A DNA stretch of 7,019 bases from an uncultured Allomuricauda sp. (lineage in GTDB: Bacteria; Bacteroidota; Bacteroidia; Flavobacteriales; Flavobacteriaceae). The notes under the pieces are model-generated. The model was given only the letters and a program-made list of their open reading frames with translations, was not told the DNA's origin and did not search any database. The position numbers and the translations under genes were made by a program. This document shows positions 1 to 6,102 of this stretch, piece by piece; the first letter of the stretch is position 1; the number at the start of each line of letters is the position of its first letter. The stretch spans positions 1-7,019 of the forward strand of contig CALDPL010000287.1 in NCBI GenBank assembly GCA_937911965.1. Reading direction: 5' to 3'.

Positions 1-2
1 TG

Positions 3-80
3 CACATCCCGGATGAAAAGATCATCAACCTCATCCGCACCCACGGCAACACCAGCAGTTCGAGCATCCCGCTGGCCATC
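3..80 (+). other. FabH-like (KAS III) segment fused in frame to the hydrolase fragment
   Basis: Codons 1-26 read IPDEKIINLI followed by THGNTSSSSIPLAI. The second block is the hallmark near the C-terminus of 3-oxoacyl-ACP synthase III (E. coli FabH has HGNTSAASVP), where the Asn is a catalytic residue. The preceding 'IPDEKIINLI' fits the FabH stretch just before it. This segment is not expected in an alpha/beta hydrolase. The change of family falls near LAIAK (bases 72-86), where both families could carry similar residues. It may be an assembly chimera at a contig end or a real deletion fusion; the window cannot decide. Confidence 0.6.
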
Positions 81-320
81 GCCAAGAGCGCCATCCGGCA
101 CAATATGTCCAAGGACCTGCCCTCCATGAAGACCCCCACTTGCATCATATGGGGGGAAAACGATATGGTCACCCCCCCAAATGTGGCGGAGGAATTCCAC
201 CAACTCCTACCCGATTCGGACCTCTATTGGATCGAAAAATGCGGGCATGCCCCCATGATGGAGCATCCTGAGGACTTCAACCGTATTTTGGAAGCTTGGC
301 TCAAAAAGCGCAACTTCTGA
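3..320 (+). CDS. alpha/beta hydrolase, C-terminal fragment (5' partial, chimeric N-terminal edge)
   Basis: The frame is open from the left edge to TGA at 318-320. From about base 75 on it matches the C-terminal third of the alpha/beta hydrolase often found beside engB in Flavobacteriia. Visible are a conserved block around AIAKSAIRHNM, the strand CIIWGENDMVTPP holding the probable catalytic acid Asp (codon 162-164), and CGHAPMMEHP holding the probable catalytic His (codon 246-248). The nucleophile elbow (GxSxG) would lie upstream, outside the window. The ATG at 105 is internal, not the start. The substrate cannot be told; the fold covers esterases, C-C hydrolases and others. The first ~25 codons do not look like this family but like the end of a ketoacyl synthase III (separate entry). 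engB begins 2 nt after the stop, so the two are probably co-transcribed. The hydrolase call is firm, its specific function unknown. Confidence 0.85.
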   Translation, partial: HIPDEKIINLIRTHGNTSSSSIPLAIAKSAIRHNMSKDLPSMKTPTCIIWGENDMVTPPNVAEEFHQLLPDSDLYWIEKCGHAPMMEHPEDFNRILEAWLKKRNF

Positions 321-322
321 AC

Positions 323-934
323 ATGAAAATCACTTCCGCCGAATTCGTGATGAGCAATTCAAGCGTGGCAAAATGCCCCAATGAAGCCCTTCCCGAATAC
401 GCCTTTATCGGACGGTCCAATGTGGGAAAGTCCTCCCTGATCAATATGCTGATGGAACGCAAGGGCCTGGCCAAGACCTCCGGCAGGCCGGGAAAGACCC
501 AACTGATCAACCACTTCAAGATCAACAACAATTGGTTTTTGGTGGATCTGCCGGGTTACGGCTATGCCCGGGTTTCCAAAAAGGACAAAAAGACCTTCCA
601 GAAATACATCGTGGAGTACTTCCAAAAACGCAGGCAATTGGTCTGTGGCTTTGTGCTGGTGGACATCCGTCACGACCCCCAACCCCTGGACATGGAGTTC
701 ATGGAATGGCTGGGCACCAATCAGATACCCTTTGCCATCATTTTCACCAAGGCCGACAAACTCAAGGAAGGGATGGTGGAGGCCCGGGCCGCTGCCTATC
801 TTGAGAAAATGCTCGAGGGCCCATGGGAACTACCGCCCCCACATTTCATCACCTCCTCCTCCAACTACCGGGGCAGAGAGGAACTCTTGGGGTATATAGA
901 CGGGATCAACCGGGAATTCTTCAAGGGAACTTGA
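323..934 (+). CDS. engB: ribosome biogenesis GTPase EngB (YihA/YsxC)
   Basis: This 203-residue TrmE-Era-EngA-EngB-type GTPase, a usual length for EngB, is known from other bacteria to act late in large-subunit assembly and is often essential. All G motifs are present: G1 GRSNVGKSS (30-38), the G2 Thr in GRPGKTQ (about 54-60), G3 DLPGYG (75-80), G4 TKAD (142-145) and a G5 Ser block near SSSNYRG. The ATG at 323 is chosen because MKITSAEFV is the typical flavobacterial N-terminus; the frame is open back to 296, but that extension lies inside the hydrolase gene. The start is 2 nt past the hydrolase stop, so one transcript is likely. The 3' end faces gldC with a gap of only 3 nt, and no terminator is visible between them, so read-through antisense to gldC is possible. 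No key residue is missing. Confidence 0.97.
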   Translation: MKITSAEFVMSNSSVAKCPNEALPEYAFIGRSNVGKSSLINMLMERKGLAKTSGRPGKTQLINHFKINNNWFLVDLPGYGYARVSKKDKKTFQKYIVEYFQKRRQLVCGFVLVDIRHDPQPLDMEFMEWLGTNQIPFAIIFTKADKLKEGMVEARAAAYLEKMLEGPWELPPPHFITSSSNYRGREELLGYIDGINREFFKGT

Positions 935-937
935 TCC

Positions 938-1276
938 TCAGAGCTTGTCCAACTCCATCTTTTCCGCAAAATAATCGCAAAAGTCCTTCATGGTCGCGGT
1001 CATCCGTTCGTCCTGGGTGGCCTTCATGAAGGTATCGGAGAGGGTCACGAGGGTCTGGTGGAAGAAAATCTTCATTTCATCCACCGGCATGTCCTTGGTC
1101 CACAGGTCTATTTTCAGGGATTCCTTGTTTTTGCTGTCCCATACGGACAGCAGCATGGCCTTGGCCTCTTCCTCCTGCACCCCACCGTCCTCGGCGGTCC
1201 AACTGAGTTCTTCCGGAACCCTGTTCTCGTCCAGTCCCACTTTGAGACTGATCTTTGAAGTATGTACTACAGCCAT
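938..1276 (-). CDS. gldC: gliding motility protein GldC
   Basis: A 112-residue soluble protein of the usual GldC length, without signal peptide or membrane segment. Blocks typical of the family are SKISLKVGLDENRVPEELSW near the N-terminus, KAMLLSVWDSK, IDLWTKDMPVDEMKIFFHQT in the middle, and ATMKDFCDYFAEK at the C-terminus. GldC is found in gliding and related Bacteroidota beside GldB; in Flavobacterium johnsoniae it contributes to, but is not absolutely needed for, gliding. Its biochemical role is unknown. The ATG at 1276-1274 overlaps the gldB stop as TGATG, a strong sign of translational coupling; a GTG one codon earlier (1279-1277) is possible but less likely. It converges with engB, leaving 3 nt between the stops. 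Confidence 0.95.
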   Translation of the reverse strand: MAVVHTSKISLKVGLDENRVPEELSWTAEDGGVQEEEAKAMLLSVWDSKNKESLKIDLWTKDMPVDEMKIFFHQTLVTLSDTFMKATQDERMTATMKDFCDYFAEKMELDKL

Positions 1277-2262
1277 CACTTTCTCGGTTTATAGTTAGAA
1301 TTCTTGAAAATTTCATCAGCGGGCAGCTCGAGGAGCTCCTGCAGCCCGGTTTCGTTGCGCTCCATATAGGCCCGAACGATCTGCCAACCCATATAACGCC
1401 CCAACCGAGCCGGGGATTCCCGGTCGAGTTCCAGGCCGAACTTGGAAAAGGGGGCCGGATCCAGAAACCGCCTTTCCAGGTCGGAATCCGTGTCATAGAG
1501 CAGGCCCCGCTCCACAATATACCGCCAGATCTGTTGTTCGTTCTCCCCCGCCCATTGAAGATCTTCCGGGGAATATCCGATCTTTTGGTCGTCTCCGAGA
1601 TCGGGGAGAAGCAGGTCCTTCAGATAAAGTTCCTTCCCGTAGTGGACCATCTTGGAAAGAAAGCTGCGTTGTTCGGGATAGTGCACCACCGTCTTGGCAA
1701 AGGCACTGGCCACATCGGAGAGCAAATAGCGCCTGTCCAGGGATTCGGCAATGTACCGCTGCAGTCCCCCATAGAAACGGTGGTCCTCCCCCAGGTAATT
1801 GTCCAGACCGATCAACAGCAGGGTATCGGCCAGGAGCACACGTTCCCGGTACCGTACATCCGAGACCAAGGTGATCACCTTGGGGGGCCGATGGTCGGGA
1901 AAATAGTATTTGATGTGCCTGAACAGGGATTCCAGGTCCCGGGTCTCCTCTTCAAAATCCCCAAAGGCCAGTTCCACCTCGGTGGAGAGTTCGAATTGAA
2001 GACTGTCCGCCATCTTGGCCACCCAAATGGAATCCGGGTACTGCGCGGGGAAAAGGAAGGGGTATTTTTGCTTCAGGCTTGGAAGGTCCCCGGGCCCGCT
2101 TTGGGCAAACTCCCGATCAAAACGCGAGATTTGGAGCTCCAGGGGAACCTTGGCCACGGCCTCGGCCGTTCTGTCCCTTTCCCTGCAGGCCGTCAACAAA
2201 AGGACCGAAAACAAGACCAGGGCGGGGAACTTAAAACGAAATAATTTCGCGGAGGGCTTCAT
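1276..2262 (-). CDS. gldB: gliding motility lipoprotein GldB
   Basis: A 328-residue lipoprotein, close to the usual GldB length. Residues 1-25 form a signal peptide (Lys/Arg-rich start, hydrophobic core ALVLFSVLLL) ending in the lipobox LTAC with lipidated Cys26. The body carries family-typical blocks: LEISRFDxxF-like sequence (about 42-52), PPKVITLVSDV (126-136), GLDNYLG (152-158), KMVHYGKELYLKDLLLPD (204-221) and ARLGRYMGWQIVRAYM (285-300). In F. johnsoniae GldB is essential for gliding; Gld proteins are tied to the type IX secretion/gliding machinery of the envelope, though the exact role of GldB is unsettled. Its stop overlaps the gldC start, giving a two-gene operon. It diverges from nadE across 66 nt that hold a -7-like motif facing gldB. 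A reverse-strand open frame almost as long as the gene is a codon-usage shadow. Confidence 0.96.
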   Translation of the reverse strand: MKPSAKLFRFKFPALVLFSVLLLTACRERDRTAEAVAKVPLELQISRFDREFAQSGPGDLPSLKQKYPFLFPAQYPDSIWVAKMADSLQFELSTEVELAFGDFEEETRDLESLFRHIKYYFPDHRPPKVITLVSDVRYRERVLLADTLLLIGLDNYLGEDHRFYGGLQRYIAESLDRRYLLSDVASAFAKTVVHYPEQRSFLSKMVHYGKELYLKDLLLPDLGDDQKIGYSPEDLQWAGENEQQIWRYIVERGLLYDTDSDLERRFLDPAPFSKFGLELDRESPARLGRYMGWQIVRAYMERNETGLQELLELPADEIFKNSNYKPRK

Positions 2263-2295
2263 TTTATTTGGGTCAAGGCTTTAAATTTATGCCCA

Positions 2296-2303
2296 CAAAG
2301 GTA
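2296..2303 (-). promoter_or_regulatory. candidate -7 element for gldBC
   Basis: On the - strand this octamer is TACCTTTG, an exact match to the Bacteroidota sigma-A -7 consensus TAnnTTTG, 33 nt before the gldB ATG in the short gldB-nadE spacer. The expected -33 TTG at 17-23 nt spacing is not clearly present, so the call rests on one element. The same octamer occurs before dnaG. Confidence 0.38.
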
Positions 2304-2328
2304 AATCTTTGCAATTAAACACTTGGAT

Positions 2329-3117
2329 ATGCAAACTGAAAAGGTAATCGACCATATTGTGGATTGGTTGAGGGATTATGCCCTGGGGGCAAAATGTCGT
2401 GGATTTGTGATCGGAGTGTCCGGGGGGATCGATTCCGCGGTCACCTCCACCCTCTGTGCCAAGACCGGGCTCGAACTCCTCTGCCTGGAAATGCCGATCC
2501 ACCAGGACAGGGATCAGATCACCAGGGCCGTGATGCACATGGCCTGGCTCAAGGAACATTTCCCCCGGACCTCCCGGGAACGGGTGGACCTCAGCCCCGT
2601 ATACGACAGCTTGATCGAGTCCCTGCCCAAGTCGGTGGGGGATGGACAGCGGGAGATGGCCCTGGCCAATACCCGGGCAAGATTGCGCATGACCACCTTG
2701 TACTATTTTGCCGCCCTAAAGGGCTATCTGGTGGCCGGGACCGGGAACAAAGTGGAGGATTTTGGAATCGGGTTCTACACCAAATACGGGGATGGGGGCG
2801 TCGATCTCAGTCCCATTGCCGATCTAATGAAGTCCGAGGTCTACGAACTGGGCAGGGAACTGGGCATAGGAAGGGACATCATGGAGGCCGCCCCCACGGA
2901 TGGCCTTTGGGGGGACAGCCGAACGGACCAAGACCAGATCGGGGCCAGCTATCCCGAATTGGAATGGGCCATGAACACCTTGGAGGACGGTAGAAATCTG
3001 GATGATTTATCTGACAGGGAAAAACAGGTAATCGCAATATACAAAAAGCACAATACCGCAAATCAACATAAGATGGTTCCTATTCCCGTTTGTGCGATCC
3101 CGCAGCGTCTAAAATAG
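2329..3117 (+). CDS. nadE: NH3-dependent NAD+ synthetase
   Basis: NadE makes NAD+ from nicotinic acid adenine dinucleotide with ATP and ammonia, the last step of NAD synthesis, in the cytoplasm. The 262 residues correspond to the synthetase domain alone; there is no N-terminal nitrilase/glutaminase domain, so free ammonia is the likely nitrogen donor. The ATP-pyrophosphatase loop SGGIDS is at 31-36, followed by NTRARLRM (114-121), GTGNKVEDFGIG (137-148), TKYGDGG (151-157), DLSPIADLMKSEVYELG (from 159, with Lys168) and the substrate-loop block APTDGLWGDSRTDQDQIG. The ATG at 2329 is chosen over an in-frame TTG two codons upstream (2323), since MQTEKVIDHI is the usual kind of N-terminus. It is divergent from gldB and probably a single-gene unit, ended by the hairpin at 3152-3176. 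No conserved residue appears lost. Confidence 0.97.
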   Translation: MQTEKVIDHIVDWLRDYALGAKCRGFVIGVSGGIDSAVTSTLCAKTGLELLCLEMPIHQDRDQITRAVMHMAWLKEHFPRTSRERVDLSPVYDSLIESLPKSVGDGQREMALANTRARLRMTTLYYFAALKGYLVAGTGNKVEDFGIGFYTKYGDGGVDLSPIADLMKSEVYELGRELGIGRDIMEAAPTDGLWGDSRTDQDQIGASYPELEWAMNTLEDGRNLDDLSDREKQVIAIYKKHNTANQHKMVPIPVCAIPQRLK

Positions 3118-3151
3118 CCGTTCAACGCCCAAAACCTTGTTTAAGACGAAA

Positions 3152-3176
3152 AAAACCACAGAAAAACTGTGGTTTT
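3152..3176 (+). terminator. hairpin terminator after nadE
   Basis: AAAACCACAG (3152-3161) pairs perfectly with CTGTGGTTTT (3167-3176) around an A5 loop, 34 nt past the nadE stop. An A-run lies before the stem. The T-run is only four bases on the + strand but longer on the opposite strand, so it may work in both directions, though no - strand gene ends here. Downstream, 3177-3275 is AT-rich and should hold the promoter of the response regulator. TATCTTGC at 3212-3219 is a weak -7 candidate, too poor to list separately. Confidence 0.55.
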
Positions 3177-3275
3177 AAGAAAAAAATTACATCTTTACAT
3201 TAACAAATTGTTATCTTGCCCAGACAAAAACAGCCATTCGGTCAAGGACCCTAACAACTATTAAAACCAAACCCA

Positions 3276-3905
3276 ATGATTAAAGTATTGATTGCAGACA
3301 ATCATCCCATAATTAGAATTGGCATCAGGAAAGTACTTGAATCCGTTCCCGAATTTGAGGTCATTGCAGATGTATCCACAACTGAGGAACTTTTTGAATT
3401 CCTGGGCCACACCGAGCCCGATATCCTGATTCTTGAAATGGACATTCCCGAAATCAACGGCATCGCCTCCCTGAGAAAGATCAAAATGGAGTATCCCAAA
3501 TTGAAGACCCTGATGTTCAGTGGGCAGTCCGAGGATGTTTATGCCCTGAGCACCATCCGCGCGGGAGCCTTCGGCTACCTGTCAAAAACCGCCAGCTTGG
3601 ACTATCTGGTTTCCGCAGTGCAAAAAATAAACAGCGGTTCCATGTTCATCACCAATGAATTGGCCCAACGCCTGGCCTTTGACGAAGGCACCCAAAAACC
3701 CAGAAGGTTCTTTAGAAAACTCTCCTCCCGGGAAGTCGAGGTCCTAAAACTCCTGGCCAGCGGAAAAAGGAACAAGGAAGTGGCCGAGGGACTGAACCTC
3801 AACGAGAAGACCGTGAGCACCTACAAGGCCCGTCTGATGAAGAAGTTGAACGTGGACAATCTCGTGGACCTTTTGCAACAGGCAAAGGCCCTGGAACTTT
3901 ATTAG
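3276..3905 (+). CDS. NarL/FixJ-type response regulator with Glu at the phospho-acceptor site
   Basis: A 209-residue two-domain protein. Residues 1-120 form a receiver domain: acidic pocket IADNHP with Asp8 (second position Asn9), beta-3/beta-4 blocks ILILEMDIPEING (50-62) and LMFSG with Ser82, and the conserved Lys104 in GYLSKT. Residues about 148-206 form a LuxR-type helix-turn-helix (LSSREVEVLKLLASG, KEVAEGL, EKTVSTYKARLMKKL). The position that should be the phosphorylated Asp, directly after LIL, is Glu54; an Asp lies two residues on (Asp56). Glu often mimics the phosphorylated state, so activity may not depend on a kinase; this is inference. No histidine kinase is nearby, making it an orphan here. 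The gene sits alone between two terminators. I recall relatives in Flavobacteriia with Glu at this site too, so it may be a family trait. Targets are unknown. Confidence 0.93.
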   Translation: MIKVLIADNHPIIRIGIRKVLESVPEFEVIADVSTTEELFEFLGHTEPDILILEMDIPEINGIASLRKIKMEYPKLKTLMFSGQSEDVYALSTIRAGAFGYLSKTASLDYLVSAVQKINSGSMFITNELAQRLAFDEGTQKPRRFFRKLSSREVEVLKLLASGKRNKEVAEGLNLNEKTVSTYKARLMKKLNVDNLVDLLQQAKALELY

Positions 3906-3931
3906 AGCATACCCAACCAAACCCAATATGG

Positions 3932-3968
3932 AAATTCCTGGGCCCCGAGGGACCCGGGATTTTTTTTT
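3932..3968 (+). terminator. strong intrinsic terminator of the response regulator gene
   Basis: TCCTGGG (3936-3942) pairs with CCCGGGA (3953-3959), with one G-T wobble. Inside the loop CCC (3943-3945) can pair with GGG (3949-3951), extending the stem to ten pairs with one bulged A. Flanking AAA can pair with the start of the T-run past one T-T mismatch. Nine T follow (3960-3968). It lies 30 nt past the regulator stop, and its T-run overlaps the dnaG stop codon (3967-3969, - strand), so it separates the two convergent genes. On the - strand no T-run follows, so it would terminate dnaG less well. Confidence 0.85.
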
Positions 3969-5940
3969 AGGAGATGACCCGGTTGAGCTTGGCGTTCAAC
4001 AATTTGTTCAATTGCAGGTAATTCACGATCTCCTCCAGGATTTCCGCATGGTTCCCCTGCCCGTCCTGGGTACCGAGCTGTAGTTTCTCGATTCGGTTCC
4101 GTATCAGATTGCACCTCAGGGTCAATATGGTTTCCCCCACCAATTGGGCCACTCCCTGCTCCTTTCCCTTGGGAAAGATGTTCCTGCGCTCCCAATTGTG
4201 GAGTTCATAGCGCTCCTCCTCCATTAGGATGGAGGATACCTCGGAGAGCAGTTCCTGATCCAGACTCGACAAAAAGAGGTTCACCGAAAATTCGGCTTCC
4301 CCGTTGAGTTGTTCCATCAATTTGTAATAAATGGTCCTGAAACCCGGGTTGGACAGCTCTATTTCGTCCTCCTGCAGGTCCAGGTACACCTTCTCATAGA
4401 CCTTGGCCGCCACGGTCTCGGGTTCCAGTACCAACTGCCCTGCCTCGTTTTCCTTCAGCACCAGGTCCTCGAATTCCTGTTCCTGTTCCCCATAGAGCAA
4501 CAAAAGCTCGATGATCTTCCGTTCCAGTTCATACTGCACATCCACCTTTTGGCCCGGATCGGCCTTGACCACCTCAAAGGGCCTGTGCTGTGGATCGGGC
4601 CTTTTTTTTGCTGCCTCCTTCAACATCTTCCCGTTCATTTGGGCCAGGCTGTTGAAGAGCACCTCTTCGGGGATGTCCATGATCTTGGCGCATTCCTGCA
4701 GGTAGACCTGCTGTTGGATCTGGTCCGGGATCTTGCTGATGCTCTGGACGATGTCCCTGATCGTATCGGCCCGCTTTATGGGATCTCCCGCAGCCTCTTC
4801 GGTCAAAAGGGAGGTCTTGAACTGTATGAAATCCTTGGCGTGTTCCTCCAGGTATCCCAACAAATCCTCCCGGCTGTTCCTCCGGGCAAAACTGTCCGGG
4901 TCCTCCCCTGGGGGGAAACTGCAGACCCTCACGTTCATGCCCTGTTCCAGAATCAGGTCTATTCCCCTAAGGGAAGCCCTAAGCCCGGCCGCATCCCCGT
5001 CAAAGAGCACGGTGATGTTCTTGGTGAGCCTGTTGATCAGGCGGATCTGGTCTGGGGTTAGGGCCGTACCGCTGGAGGACACCACGTTCTCCACCCCGCT
5101 CTGGAACATTTGGATCACATCCGTATAGCCCTCCACCAAATAACAGTTGTCCTGCTTGGCGATGGCCTGCTTGGCAAAATTGATTCCGTAGAGCACCTTG
5201 CCCTTGTGGTAGATATCACTTTCGGGGGAGTTCAGGTATTTTGCGGCCTTTTTGTCGTTGCCCAGGATCCGCCCCCCGAATCCGAGCACCCTACCGCTCA
5301 TGGAATGGATCGGGAACATTACCCGGCCCTTGAAACGATCGAATGTTTTGGGCTCGCCCCCGGCCTGTTCCTTGACAATGGTCAGGCCCGTCTTCTCCAG
5401 GAATTCCAATTGATAGCCCTGATCCAGGGCCTTCTGGGTAAAGGCTCCCCACTGATCCAGGCAATACCCCAGGCCGAACTTGCGGATGGTGGAATCGCTG
5501 AAACCACGTTCCTTGAAATAGCTCAGCCCAATGGCCTTTCCGGAGGGGCTCTCCCAAAGGGTCTTGGAAAAATATCCCTGGGCAAACTCACTGACCAGGT
5601 ACATGCTCTCCCGCTGGTCGGCCAACTCCCGATCCTTAAAATCCTGCTGGGTCTCCTCCACCTCTATATTGTATTTCCTTGCCAGGTATTTTATGGCCTC
5701 GGGGTAGGTGAAATGCTCGTGTTCCATCAAAAAGGCGACCACGTTCCCCCCTTTTCCACTGCTGAAGTCCTTCCAGATCTGTTTGACCGGGGAAACCATA
5801 AAACTGGGCGTACGTTCATCCGTAAAGGGACTGAGTCCCTTAAAGTTGGAACCGGATTTCTTCAACTGCACAAAATCCCCGATCACCTCCTCCAAACGGG
5901 CGGTTTCATATACTTTGTCAATGGTGGTTTTTGATATCAA
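3967..5940 (-). CDS. dnaG: DNA primase DnaG
   Basis: DnaG makes the RNA primers for Okazaki fragments and works with the replicative helicase DnaB. From the TTG at 5940-5938 it has 657 residues. Residues 1-95 are the CHC2-type N-terminal domain (NFKGLSPFTDERTPSF, IWKDFSSGKGGN), but the four zinc ligands are replaced (Ser37, Thr40, Asp58, Ser61). The RNA-polymerase core follows, with FDRFKGRVMFPI (200-211) and the TOPRIM motifs VEGYTD (Glu270) and LFDGDAAG (Asp314, Asp316). A Lys-rich linker near 445 leads to a poorly conserved C-terminal region where DnaB-binding normally lies. No ATG is available: the frame runs 12 codons further up to another TTG, but that part overlaps a -7 promoter motif, while ISKTTID is the usual family start (normally MIS). 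It converges with the response regulator; its stop overlaps that gene's terminator T-run. Confidence 0.96.
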   Translation of the reverse strand: MISKTTIDKVYETARLEEVIGDFVQLKKSGSNFKGLSPFTDERTPSFMVSPVKQIWKDFSSGKGGNVVAFLMEHEHFTYPEAIKYLARKYNIEVEETQQDFKDRELADQRESMYLVSEFAQGYFSKTLWESPSGKAIGLSYFKERGFSDSTIRKFGLGYCLDQWGAFTQKALDQGYQLEFLEKTGLTIVKEQAGGEPKTFDRFKGRVMFPIHSMSGRVLGFGGRILGNDKKAAKYLNSPESDIYHKGKVLYGINFAKQAIAKQDNCYLVEGYTDVIQMFQSGVENVVSSSGTALTPDQIRLINRLTKNITVLFDGDAAGLRASLRGIDLILEQGMNVRVCSFPPGEDPDSFARRNSREDLLGYLEEHAKDFIQFKTSLLTEEAAGDPIKRADTIRDIVQSISKIPDQIQQQVYLQECAKIMDIPEEVLFNSLAQMNGKMLKEAAKKRPDPQHRPFEVVKADPGQKVDVQYELERKIIELLLLYGEQEQEFEDLVLKENEAGQLVLEPETVAAKVYEKVYLDLQEDEIELSNPGFRTIYYKLMEQLNGEAEFSVNLFLSSLDQELLSEVSSILMEEERYELHNWERRNIFPKGKEQGVAQLVGETILTLRCNLIRNRIEKLQLGTQDGQGNHAEILEEIVNYLQLNKLLNAKLNRVIS

Positions 5941-5963
5941 GGCACAGGGACTTTGCGAAGGAC

Positions 5964-5971
5964 CAAAGGTA
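5964..5971 (-). promoter_or_regulatory. candidate -7 element for dnaG
   Basis: The - strand octamer is TACCTTTG, an exact fit to TAnnTTTG and identical to the one before gldB. It is 23 nt upstream of the TTG start at 5940, implying a leader of roughly 15-20 nt. No clear -33 TTG is seen at normal spacing, so support is partial. It argues against the longer dnaG frame, which would start at 5976, upstream of this element. Confidence 0.42.
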
Positions 5972-6000
5972 AGCAAAAACTAAAATTTTAGGGAATGCCC

Positions 6001-6033
6001 TTGGGTCATCTCCTATAGGAATCACTATCTTAG
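6001..6033 (+). promoter_or_regulatory. candidate promoter of the S15 peptidase gene
   Basis: TTG at 6001-6003 and TATCTTAG at 6026-6033 are separated by 22 nt. They match the Bacteroidota -33 TTG and -7 TAnnTTTG with one mismatch in the -7 box, at allowed spacing. The start of transcription would be near 6040, giving a leader of about 60 nt before the ATG at 6103. No riboswitch or operator was recognised in the leader. Confidence 0.35.
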
Positions 6034-6102
6034 AAGCAAATTTGGTCCAGGCCCCGAATCGCGGGATGCCCCTGGGGATCAAGGACCCAAAAAAACTAGG
6101 AT

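Noticed and set aside
296..322. Longer EngB N-terminus starting at 296
   Set aside because: The nine extra codons lie inside the hydrolase gene and do not match the family; ATG 323 gives the usual start.
1255..2244. 329-codon open frame on the + strand covering gldB
   Set aside because: It lies wholly opposite a well-recognised GldB frame and has no recognisable domain; long antisense frames are expected from GC-rich codon use.
2263..2328. A strong + strand promoter for nadE in the spacer
   Set aside because: AATCTTTG (2304-2311) and TAAATTTA (2282-2289) are imperfect -7 boxes without a TTG at 17-23 nt; not enough to call.
5110..5934. 274-codon (and 4309-5061, 250-codon) open frames opposite dnaG
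   Set aside because: Antisense shadows of DnaG, composed of Leu/Gly/His/Val-rich low-meaning sequence without motifs.
5941..5976. 12-codon upstream extension of DnaG
   Set aside because: It begins with TTG, is not family-like, and contains the candidate -7 element.
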